Origin: Pseudomonadota bacterium
GTDB lineage: Bacteria; Pseudomonadota; Alphaproteobacteria; Rhizobiales; Beijerinckiaceae
DNA: 18,292 nucleotides
Reading direction: 5' to 3'
Assembly: GCA_023423995.1 (NCBI GenBank)
Contig: JAFAEL010000138.1
Coordinates: 1-18,292, forward strand
The stretch's first letter is position 1. The number at the start of each line of letters is the position of its first letter. This document shows positions 7,093 to 13,444 of the stretch, piece after piece. The translations under genes and the position numbers were made by a program. The notes below the pieces were generated by a model that did not search any database, was not told the origin of the DNA, and saw only the letters and a program-made list of their open reading frames with translations.

Positions 7093-8436
7093 TTAGGCGC
7101 GCATTGCTTCCATGAGGCCCCTGACATCGGGCAGCTCGTCCAGACGCCAGGCCAGCTCGGCGATGCGGTCGAAGTCGCGGCCGGTGCCGCCGGAGGCGGC
7201 GAGGCTGCGGCCCTTCTCCTCGATCTCGGCATCGCTCATCGGCCGCTCGATGCTGCCGCGAGCGTGCTCCACCGTCGCCGAGAGAGTCCGGCCGTCCCGG
7301 AGCCGGAGTTCCACGGTCACCGCGCCGGGCGGGAGCGCGGCATCCAGCTCGCCCCGAACCCTCGCCCGGAAGGCCGCGATCTCCGGCTCGTCCACGCATT
7401 CCTGCTCGAACTCGCCCACGCCGGCCCGTCCACGCAGCAGCGACACGGCCGCCACGTGGTGCAGGCTCACACGGGCGTCGCCGGCCGTGCGGACCACCCG
7501 ATCGCCTCGCGCGATGAAGAGGGTGTCGCCCCAGACGATCACCTGATCGATGTCGCCGGGTTGTAGGCCATGCTCCCGCGACAGCTCCAGGCAGGCGTCG
7601 ATCTCGGCATGAAAGACGATGCCGCAGGGATAGGGCTTGATGGCGTTGAGCTGAAGCTCCCAGGTCCGGCCGAGGTCGCGCAGCGCCCTTTCCACGTCCG
7701 GGACATCGCCGCAGGCCCGCGCCCAGCCGAGTTTTCCCTCGAGCGCGGTCGGTGCCGCCTCGTAGCCCTCGCGGGCGAGATAGGCGGCAAGGATCCCGCC
7801 GCGCGCCGCATGGCCCATGCTGGCATTCTTCCCGGCCGTGGGCAGGTTCTCTACATTGCCAGCGGCAAGGCTCGAGGCGATCCCGAGCGCATGTGCCGCC
7901 TGGGCCGCATCGAGGCCGAGCAGCTTCGCGGCAGCGGCGGCGGCTCCGAACGTCCCGCAGGTGGAAGTAATGTGCCAGCCGCGCGCGTAATGGCCGGGCG
8001 ACACCATGTTGCCGATGCGGCAGGCGACCTCCGCCCCGAGCACGAAGGCCGCCAGCACCTCCGCCCCGATCGAGCCCAGTTCCTCCCCGAGCGCGAGCGC
8101 GACCGGCGCGACCGGCGAACTCGGGTGGATGATCGTCGGAAGATGCGTGTCGTCGAAATCCAGGAGGTTCATGGAGCTCGCGTTGACGAAGGCCGCCTCG
8201 GCAGGGCGCAATCGCTCGCTGCGGCCGATCACGGTCGCCTCGCCCGCACCCGACAGGGTGCCCATGACGCGCACGGCGCGCTCCGCCGCGAGTGACCGTG
8301 CCGATCCGAGCGCCGTGCCGAAGACGTTCAGCAGCGAGCGCTTGCCGTGCTGCAGCACCGGCGCCGGGATCGCGCCGGAGCTGGCCACGAACGCTCCGAG
8401 GGCGGCCGACACAGGCTCCTTTGCCGTGCTCTCCAT
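7093..8436 (-). CDS. MmgE/PrpD family protein (second copy)
   Basis: This 447-residue enzyme is homologous to, but clearly diverged from, the one at 2934-4268. Landmarks are DFDDTHLPTIIHPSSPV with Asp93, Thr97 and His104, GWHITSTCGTFGAA with His155, AGKNASMGHAARGG with Lys203, and IKPYPCG with Lys267. The catalytic-type Asp, Thr, His and Lys are all kept. However, the histidine that follows the lysine in the first copy (His202 of MGKGFHPG) is Ser206 here. The ATG at 8436 was chosen over an in-frame GTG at 8475 because GGAAGGG lies 6 bases upstream. It is transcribed divergently from the dehydrogenase gene, and the shared gap contains a perfect inverted repeat. Substrate is unknown; the family acts on small di- and tricarboxylates. 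Confidence 0.92.
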   Translation of the reverse strand: MESTAKEPVSAALGAFVASSGAIPAPVLQHGKRSLLNVFGTALGSARSLAAERAVRVMGTLSGAGEATVIGRSERLRPAEAAFVNASSMNLLDFDDTHLPTIIHPSSPVAPVALALGEELGSIGAEVLAAFVLGAEVACRIGNMVSPGHYARGWHITSTCGTFGAAAAAAKLLGLDAAQAAHALGIASSLAAGNVENLPTAGKNASMGHAARGGILAAYLAREGYEAAPTALEGKLGWARACGDVPDVERALRDLGRTWELQLNAIKPYPCGIVFHAEIDACLELSREHGLQPGDIDQVIVWGDTLFIARGDRVVRTAGDARVSLHHVAAVSLLRGRAGVGEFEQECVDEPEIAAFRARVRGELDAALPPGAVTVELRLRDGRTLSATVEHARGSIERPMSDAEIEEKGRSLAASGGTGRDFDRIAELAWRLDELPDVRGLMEAMRA

Positions 8437-8481
8437 TATCGTCCCTTCCGAACCCGCCAAAATCGGGCTTTGCACCGCGAT

Positions 8482-8519
8482 TGCCTGACAATATGCTTGT
8501 CAGAGACAGGAATAGGCAA
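8482..8519. promoter_or_regulatory. Operator-like perfect inverted repeat with leftward promoter candidate
   Basis: CTGACAATATGCTTGTCAG (8485-8503) is a perfect inverted repeat with 7-base arms and a 5-base spacer, in the 96-bp gap between the divergent second MmgE/PrpD gene and the dehydrogenase gene. On the minus strand TTGCCT (8519-8514) and CATATT (8495-8490), 18 bp apart, form a plausible promoter for the MmgE/PrpD gene, giving a leader of about 46 bases. The -10 lies inside the repeat, as expected for a repressor site. The left part, TGCCTGACAATATGCTT (8482-8498), matches 15 of 17 bases at 2840-2856. Arms of this kind suit a GntR- or TetR-type dimer, but no regulator gene is in view. 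Confidence 0.6.
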
Positions 8520-8532
8520 GCGGGAGGTTGGA

Positions 8533-9261
8533 ATGGCGGATGTTGTTCTGCTCACGGGGGCTGCAGGCGGGATGGGGCGGGCGATCGCCCGCGCCGCGAT
8601 CGCGAACGGCCGCCGGGTGGTGCTCGTGGACCGGGACGCAGCCTCGCTGGAAGCGTTCGCGGCCGAACTCGGCGAGGCGGCCTGCACGATCGTGCTCGAC
8701 ATCACCGACCAGGGCCGGGTCGACCGGCTGCCGGAGCTTGTCCCCGAGGCATTCCGGCCTGTCGACGTGCTGATCAACAACGCCGGCCACGACATCGGCG
8801 GCCGCACGCGCTTCGACCAGGGCTCGGCCGACGACTGGTCGGCCATCATCGCCACCAACCTCGTCGGCACCATGCGGGTCACCCGCGCGCTGCTGCCCGG
8901 CATGGTCGCGCGCGACGCGGGCCACATCGTGAACGTCAGCTCCATCAACGCCATCCGCATCATCCCGGACATGGCCGCCTACAGCACCAGCAAGGCGGGC
9001 GTGCACATGTTCACCGAGACGATCCGCGGCGAGCTCGCCGAGACGGCCATCCGGGTGACGGAAATCCAGCCGGGCCTCACCCGAACCGGCATCATCCGCA
9101 CCCGCTACCGAGGCGATACGGCCAAGGAGCAGGCCTATTTCGACCAGTTCCGGATGGCGCTTGCGCCGGAGGACGTCGCCCGAACGATCATCTTCGCCCT
9201 CGACCAGCCCCCGCACGTGCAGATCGCGGAGATCACGGTGCTGCCGGTCAACCGATACTAG
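8533..9261 (+). CDS. Short-chain dehydrogenase/reductase family oxidoreductase
   Basis: This 242-residue classical SDR has the Rossmann motif TGAAGGMG at 8-15, NNAG at 82-85, structural Asn109, and the catalytic Ser137, Tyr150 and Lys154 in YSTSK. Asp33 at the end of the second beta strand (LVDRD) suggests a preference for NAD(H) over NADP(H). The protein is at the short end of the family and has no extra domain. The ATG at 8533 has CGGGAGG as ribosome site 5 bases before it. Divergence from the second MmgE/PrpD gene across a palindromic operator suggests it oxidises or reduces an alcohol or ketone in the same pathway. YdfG-like 3-hydroxy-acid dehydrogenases are a possible comparison, but the substrate is not set by the sequence. 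Confidence 0.9.
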   Translation: MADVVLLTGAAGGMGRAIARAAIANGRRVVLVDRDAASLEAFAAELGEAACTIVLDITDQGRVDRLPELVPEAFRPVDVLINNAGHDIGGRTRFDQGSADDWSAIIATNLVGTMRVTRALLPGMVARDAGHIVNVSSINAIRIIPDMAAYSTSKAGVHMFTETIRGELAETAIRVTEIQPGLTRTGIIRTRYRGDTAKEQAYFDQFRMALAPEDVARTIIFALDQPPHVQIAEITVLPVNRY

Positions 9262-9303
9262 CGCCCGCCGGAGGTTTGGGGAGCTTCCGGATCCGCGGAC
9301 GCT
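9260..9303. terminator. Weak hairpin downstream of dehydrogenase gene
   Basis: The arms AGCGCCCGC (9260-9268) and GCGGACGCT (9295-9303) pair at 8 of 9 positions and begin on the dehydrogenase stop codon. The loop is 26 bases and no T-run follows, so this is only a candidate transcription end or mRNA-stabilising structure. It lies between two convergent genes. The rest of the 148-bp gap shows nothing more than a partial copy of the operator-like element at 9343-9356. Confidence 0.25.
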
Positions 9304-9342
9304 AGCCCTCCCAGCCGGTGCGCCCCTTCTGTCCCGCGGCTA

Positions 9343-9356
9343 CCTGACGATCCGCT
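9343..9356 (+). promoter_or_regulatory. Partial copy of the shared operator-like element
   Basis: CCTGACGATCCGCT matches 13 of 14 bases of CCTGACAATCCGCT at 2842-2855, the stretch shared by the two divergent promoter regions. Here it sits between the 3' ends of convergent genes, where an operator is not expected, and it has no inverted partner. It may be a remnant of an earlier promoter, a decoy site, or chance. Confidence 0.25.
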
Positions 9357-9409
9357 CGCCAGGGGGCGCGGTAGGCGAAGGACGCGCGTTCCGGCGGCGG
9401 GTCTCGAAC

Positions 9410-10339
9410 TCAGCCCTTGCGGCCGGCGAGGTAGTAGTTGGCGTTTCGCCCGAACAGCGCGCCGCGGAGCAGGTTGCGCAGTCGCTCGCTCCGGCGCAGC
9501 GGCTCGAGCGGAGCGCGCAAGGCCGTGTAGGCGGCGGCCTTGATGCCGTCGAGCGCCGGGCTCGTGCCGAGCGGCTTCTGCGGGAAGCCCCATTTCCGCA
9601 GGAGGCCGTTCATGAACAGGACCTTGTTGGACCGGCGCACCGCGGCCGACTTCCAGGTCATCGCCATGGAGATCGAGTAGCTGTCGCCGGTGCGGACCCA
9701 GTGCGGCCACAGATACGGGACGAAGCAGCCGTCGCCCGCCTTCATCTTGAACACCGTCGCCCTGCTTTCGAACTCGTCGCGGTAGGGCAGGTTGCGGTGC
9801 ATCGAGGGCGTGATCTCGAAGGCCTGCGGTGGCACCACGGAGCTGTCCGTGTTGTCGATCACGTGGAAGAACTTGTCGCCGTGGATCTGGACGAAGAAGT
9901 TGTCTTCCGGATCCGAGTGGAAGGGCGTCGTAGCGTTCGGCGAGGAGACGAACACGAAGCCCTCCAGGTTGGTGAAGCCGGCATCCGCGGCGTCCCGGTG
10001 GCCCATGTCGCGAGCCACGCCGTCGAGGACCTCCTGAAGAAGGGCCTTGTATTCCGGGAAGCGCTCGACGCGCTTCAGCACCATCCAGGCATTCGCCTCC
10101 CGGATGCGGCGCACGACCTCGGTCGGCGGCAGGTCGACGAGGGGCGTCTCCTCCGGCTTCTGGTCGATGCCGACCTTGCCCGAATTGTATTCGACGCCGT
10201 CCGACGGCATCCGGCCCGCGACCTCGACGAGCTTCTCAAGCGAGAAGAGCGGATTGTCCGCAAGATGGTGACGAAGGGAAAAGGGCCGATGCGGGAAGGC
10301 TGAGCGACCTTCCGCGGCAAGCTCGATAAGGGACGTCAT
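9410..10339 (-). CDS. Cupin-8/JmjC-like Fe(II)/2-oxoglutarate-dependent oxygenase family protein
   Basis: This 309-residue protein has a double-stranded beta-helix core at about 120-230. The metal triad is visible: HSD (His141, Asp143) in TPFHSDPEDNFFVQIHGDKF and the distal His213 in WPHWV. Lys157 is in the place expected to bind the 2-oxoglutarate carboxylate. A helical N-terminus of about 110 residues and a basic C-terminal tail from 230 flank the core. The ATG at 10339 was chosen because GGGAG lies 8 bases upstream; earlier in-frame starts lack this. It follows the flippase-acyltransferase fusion by 73 bp on the same strand, so co-transcription is likely. Homologues of this type are usually annotated only as cupin-like or transcriptional-regulator proteins. 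The hydroxylated substrate is unknown; a protein, sugar or lipid in the envelope pathway is possible. Confidence 0.8.
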   Translation of the reverse strand: MTSLIELAAEGRSAFPHRPFSLRHHLADNPLFSLEKLVEVAGRMPSDGVEYNSGKVGIDQKPEETPLVDLPPTEVVRRIREANAWMVLKRVERFPEYKALLQEVLDGVARDMGHRDAADAGFTNLEGFVFVSSPNATTPFHSDPEDNFFVQIHGDKFFHVIDNTDSSVVPPQAFEITPSMHRNLPYRDEFESRATVFKMKAGDGCFVPYLWPHWVRTGDSYSISMAMTWKSAAVRRSNKVLFMNGLLRKWGFPQKPLGTSPALDGIKAAAYTALRAPLEPLRRSERLRNLLRGALFGRNANYYLAGRKG

Positions 10340-10412
10340 CTGATGCTCCCGTCTCATGGCGCGCTGGCCATGTCCCATGGTCGGAGAATGGCCGGCGCCT
10401 CTCTCCGTCTCT

Positions 10413-13010
10413 TTAAGTCGCCTCGCGATTCGGGCTCTTCCTCCCGGGATCGTTAGCGACCGGTTTTTGGGATGCGCGCAATCTTGCGCGAAGCGCCTTC
10501 AGGCGGGCGACGGCATCTTCCCTCATCCGTTCCGCCGCGACGGCCGCGCGGAAGCCGACGCGCTCGCCCGGCCGGGTCGCAATCACCATGCAGGCGACCG
10601 GCAGCCGCTCAACCCAGACGCGGTCGATCATGGGGTGGTCCGCGACCGCGATGGAATCCACCTCCTCGACGGTGAGATCGTCGAGCAGGTGGGCCGTGAG
10701 GTCGAGCGTCAGCAGGAGCCCGGGGGAGAAGCGCGCGAAGGCCTCGTCGTAGGTGGTCTTCAGGTAATAGGCCCGGGATCCGTGTCGAGGCAGGAGCCCG
10801 GCTGCGATCGTCCGCCCATCGAGGGTCAGTTGAGCGACGGAGAAGGCGCCCTGCGCGGAGAGCGCCTCGGCCGTGGCACGGATGAAGGAGGCGGCACCCG
10901 GCGCCTGCGCGAGCGCGGTGCCCGCCCGGCCCTTCCATCCCGCTGCCTCGAGCGCGAGGAACTCGTCCAGTGCGCGGGCGACCTCCTCTGGCTGGGTCGC
11001 GATGCGGAACTGCAGGTCGCCCTCGTCAGCCAACCGGCGGCGCTGCCTTTCGGCCTCCTTTCGGCGACGCGTTTCGAGGGTCGCACGGATATACTCACCA
11101 CCGGGGAGGGGGCTCCGCAGGATCGCGCGCTGGTGGCCGTCGAGCGTGACCGTCTCGATCCCGTCCTGGAGGCACATTTCGCTCAGGGCCGCGGCGACCG
11201 GACCCGCGGCATGCATGTAGGGGAGGACGAGACCGACCTGCCCATGCTGCCAAAGCGCGCCGAGCATGCTGCGCAGGGTTTCTGCCGGGCGGTCCGGATC
11301 GACCAGGGGGGTGGAGAGCGTCCCGTAAAAGCCTGCGGCCCTGCGGACGGGGAGGGCGTTGAGGTAGCGCCGCCGCGCCGGGAGGATGGGCAAAGCACCG
11401 ACGAGACGTCGCGCCGCTCCCTCCCCACGCCAGGCAGCAATGAGGCGGGCACTGCCGCCGTCGGACAAGTGATGCATTCCCGCCAGCGCCATTTCGGGCG
11501 TGTAGAAGACGTTCTGCTCCAGCGCCCGGTCGGCCAGCTGCCGCCATTCCGGCGCGATCCGGGCTGCCTCTTCGGGCCTCAGGATCTCGGCCGTGAGCGG
11601 CTCCGGCACGTGATCCCGCGGCGCAGCTGCAGCACGGCGGGCCGGCGAGAACACGAACATGTCGAGCCCCAATCGGCTCCTGGCCGCGGCGTAGAGCATG
11701 AGAGAGCGGATCCCGGTTGCGAGAACGGTCGCGAGCGCCGCGCCGGCCAGACCGAGCAGCGGGATGAGGGCGAGCGCGAGCAGGAGGTTCGCGACAAAGG
11801 ACGCCCCGTAGATGTAGGCCGTCACCTTGCCGTGATCGGCCATCGCGAGCGCCCGGTCCGCCGGCCCCACGGCCGCGCCGAGCACCAGCCCGAGGCCCAG
11901 GAGCGCCACGATCGGGTAGCCGGCCGAGAAGTGTGGGCCGAATAGCGAAAGGAGCGGCCCGCCCAGAACGGAAAGCCCCGCTGCTACCGCGAACGTGGGC
12001 CAGAAGGTCCAGCGCACCGTCTGGGCGGCGAGGTCCGCCATCCCGGCGCGATCGGCCATGGCCATGTGCTCGGCAAAGCGGTGCGCGCTCGTGTTCGAGA
12101 CGCCGTAGGAGACGAAGGACGCGATGGCGACGATCTTCGTGGCGGCGAAATAGAGCGCGATCTCTTCCGGCCCGACGAAGAGCTTCAATACGAGAATATC
12201 GGTGGAGCCGAGCAGGAGCGTGAAGCTCGTCACGACCAGCAGCGGCCAGGACACGTTCGCCCAGCGCCGCAGGTCCATGCGGCGCTCTCCCGGCGGGATC
12301 CGGCGGCGAAGCCTGCCCTGGAGAACGGCTCCCTGGACCAGGGCGGTGACGGCCACGGATGCCAGAGTGGCCGCCATGACGTTCACGGCGGTGCCGCCGA
12401 GCCCCGCGAACCAGACGAAGCCCGAGAAGACCAGGAGCAGCCCGGGACGGAGCAGGTAGTCCGCCGCGAGCCCGAGGTCGACGTCGTCATAGGCCCGGGC
12501 AATCCCGGTCTGGATGTCCATCAGGACGTAGACGGGAAGGATCGCGAGGCCGATCAGCGCGGCTGGCAGGTAGGCGCCGGCCTCCCCGTCCGCCAAGAGA
12601 AGCAGCACGACGGCCGCGACTGTCGCACCCGCGATGCAGGGCAGGAGGGCGAGGCCCCTTGCGACCCGCAGGAAGCCGCGCAGGCCCGCGAGATCTCCCC
12701 GGGCCGTGTAGTCGGGCACGAATTTCAGGGCGGCGACTGGCAGGCCGAGCGAAGCGATGCCGCCGGCGAGCAGAGCCCAGACCCACACATAGGCGTAGAT
12801 GCCGAATTCCCGATCGCCCATCCACCGCGCCAGCAGAACCTGGGTGGCGAACCCGATGCCGGCATTGAAGACGCGAGCCAGGAAGGCCGTCGCGGCGAGC
12901 CGCCGCGCGGCGCCCGCTTCGCTGCGGTCGCGCGCGAAGCCGACCAGCAGCCGGGCTGCCCGCCCGGCCGCGGCCGCGGGCCCTTGCAGGCGCTCGCTCT
13001 GGGAGATCAT
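10413..13010 (-). CDS. Fusion of oligosaccharide flippase-like membrane domain and GNAT (CelD/BioF2-like) acyltransferase domain
   Basis: This 865-residue protein joins two normally separate families. Residues 35-450 are a polytopic membrane domain with about 12 hydrophobic segments. The opening FLARVFNAGIGFATQVLLAR, followed by EFGIYAYVWVW, is typical of Wzx/MATE-like (MVF-fold) polysaccharide exporters. Residues 475-815 are soluble and match the CelD/Acetyltransf_6 type of GNAT fold; the segment FLALEAAGWKGRAGTAL (684-700) is the family hallmark, followed by a beta strand region with YYLKTTYDEAFARFSPG. A basic tail of about 45 residues ends the protein. The reading frame is open throughout with no internal stop, so this is a true fusion and not a sequencing artefact visible here. 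The likely role is to flip a lipid-linked glycan and acylate or aminoacylate it; that is inference. The ATG at 13010 has a G-rich but weak ribosome site. Confidence 0.85.
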   Translation of the reverse strand: MISQSERLQGPAAAAGRAARLLVGFARDRSEAGAARRLAATAFLARVFNAGIGFATQVLLARWMGDREFGIYAYVWVWALLAGGIASLGLPVAALKFVPDYTARGDLAGLRGFLRVARGLALLPCIAGATVAAVVLLLLADGEAGAYLPAALIGLAILPVYVLMDIQTGIARAYDDVDLGLAADYLLRPGLLLVFSGFVWFAGLGGTAVNVMAATLASVAVTALVQGAVLQGRLRRRIPPGERRMDLRRWANVSWPLLVVTSFTLLLGSTDILVLKLFVGPEEIALYFAATKIVAIASFVSYGVSNTSAHRFAEHMAMADRAGMADLAAQTVRWTFWPTFAVAAGLSVLGGPLLSLFGPHFSAGYPIVALLGLGLVLGAAVGPADRALAMADHGKVTAYIYGASFVANLLLALALIPLLGLAGAALATVLATGIRSLMLYAAARSRLGLDMFVFSPARRAAAAPRDHVPEPLTAEILRPEEAARIAPEWRQLADRALEQNVFYTPEMALAGMHHLSDGGSARLIAAWRGEGAARRLVGALPILPARRRYLNALPVRRAAGFYGTLSTPLVDPDRPAETLRSMLGALWQHGQVGLVLPYMHAAGPVAAALSEMCLQDGIETVTLDGHQRAILRSPLPGGEYIRATLETRRRKEAERQRRRLADEGDLQFRIATQPEEVARALDEFLALEAAGWKGRAGTALAQAPGAASFIRATAEALSAQGAFSVAQLTLDGRTIAAGLLPRHGSRAYYLKTTYDEAFARFSPGLLLTLDLTAHLLDDLTVEEVDSIAVADHPMIDRVWVERLPVACMVIATRPGERVGFRAAVAAERMREDAVARLKALRARLRASQKPVANDPGRKSPNREAT

Positions 13011-13030
13011 GCCCCCGGCTGTACCAGCCG

Positions 13031-13095
13031 CCGCTAAACGTTCCGTCGCCAGGATAGTCGAGAGATCGATCTTTGCATTGCAGCATCGTTAGCGG
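13031..13095. promoter_or_regulatory. Inverted repeat in the flippase upstream region
   Basis: CCGCTAAACG (13031-13040) and CGTTAGCGG (13087-13095) are inverted copies apart from one bulged A, 46 bases apart. Between them lies the 10-base palindrome AGATCGATCT (13063-13072). The pair frames the region where the promoter of the leftward flippase fusion should lie, 21-85 bases from its ATG. A minus-strand -10 (TATCCT) can be proposed but no convincing -35, so only the repeats are reported. Confidence 0.3.
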
Positions 13096-13148
13096 ACGGT
13101 GAAGCCCACCATGCGCCCAGCGCATGCCCGCTCTCGATCGCCGGAGCC

Positions 13149-13176
13149 TTGTTGCGCTGCAACATTGGTATACATT
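13149..13176 (+). promoter_or_regulatory. Promoter candidate with inverted repeat for the 69-residue small protein
   Basis: TTGTTG (13149-13154) and TACATT (13171-13176), 16 bp apart, precede the small gene and would give a leader of about 45 bases. The -35 falls within a perfect inverted repeat, TGTTGC-GCT-GCAACA (13150-13164). This placement is what a repressor site would show. The AT-rich TATACATTATTC stretch stands out against the local GC content. Confidence 0.5.
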
Positions 13177-13227
13177 ATTCCCGTCCGGGAGAGACGCTCA
13201 TCGGGATACTCCAGAAAAGGTGGTCCG

Positions 13228-13437
13228 ATGGTCACGACAACCATGAATTCCTCCGCTCTCGCGCCGGCCGCCAATCGCGGCCGCGGCTTCGAGGCGATCC
13301 GTACGTTCGTTGAAATGGCCGGTGCCGCTCTGCGTTGCGCCGCGGCCGTCGAGAGCGGTTACCGTCCCAACACGCGGGACCTGAAGACCCTCGGGATCGA
13401 GGACCAGCTTGCGCGGACGAGCCTGCTCGGCCGCTAA
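13228..13437 (+). CDS. Small hypothetical protein, 69 residues
   Basis: I do not recognise the family with certainty. The ATG at 13228 has AAAGGTGG as ribosome site and a plausible promoter further upstream, so expression is credible. The protein is basic and Ala-rich: a disordered start, an amphipathic helix at about 20-43 (FEAIRTFVEMAGAALRCAAA), and a polar tail with RDLKTLGIEDQ at 50-60. The tail pattern loosely recalls the R.L..LGI.D motif of DUF1127-type small proteins, but length and composition differ and I would not assign it. It has a single Cys37 and no signal peptide. It ends 7 bp from the convergent nth gene. An in-frame ATG at 13243 is an alternative start. Confidence 0.65.
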   Translation: MVTTTMNSSALAPAANRGRGFEAIRTFVEMAGAALRCAAAVESGYRPNTRDLKTLGIEDQLARTSLLGR

Positions 13438-13444
13438 GCCGGGA

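Noticed and set aside
6536..8491. Minus-strand open frame of 651 codons
   Set aside because: It runs out of frame through the second MmgE/PrpD gene, across the hairpin repeat, and antisense to the permease gene. The translation is low-complexity Arg/Gly/Ala sequence without motifs.
10356..11945. Plus-strand open frame of 529 codons
   Set aside because: It is antisense to the flippase-acyltransferase fusion, which has convincing domains. The plus-strand product shows no family features.
10413..13010. The flippase-acyltransferase fusion as a frameshift artefact
   Set aside because: The reading frame is continuous through the linker at about residues 450-475, and there is no internal ribosome site with a start codon for a separate acyltransferase that I could see.
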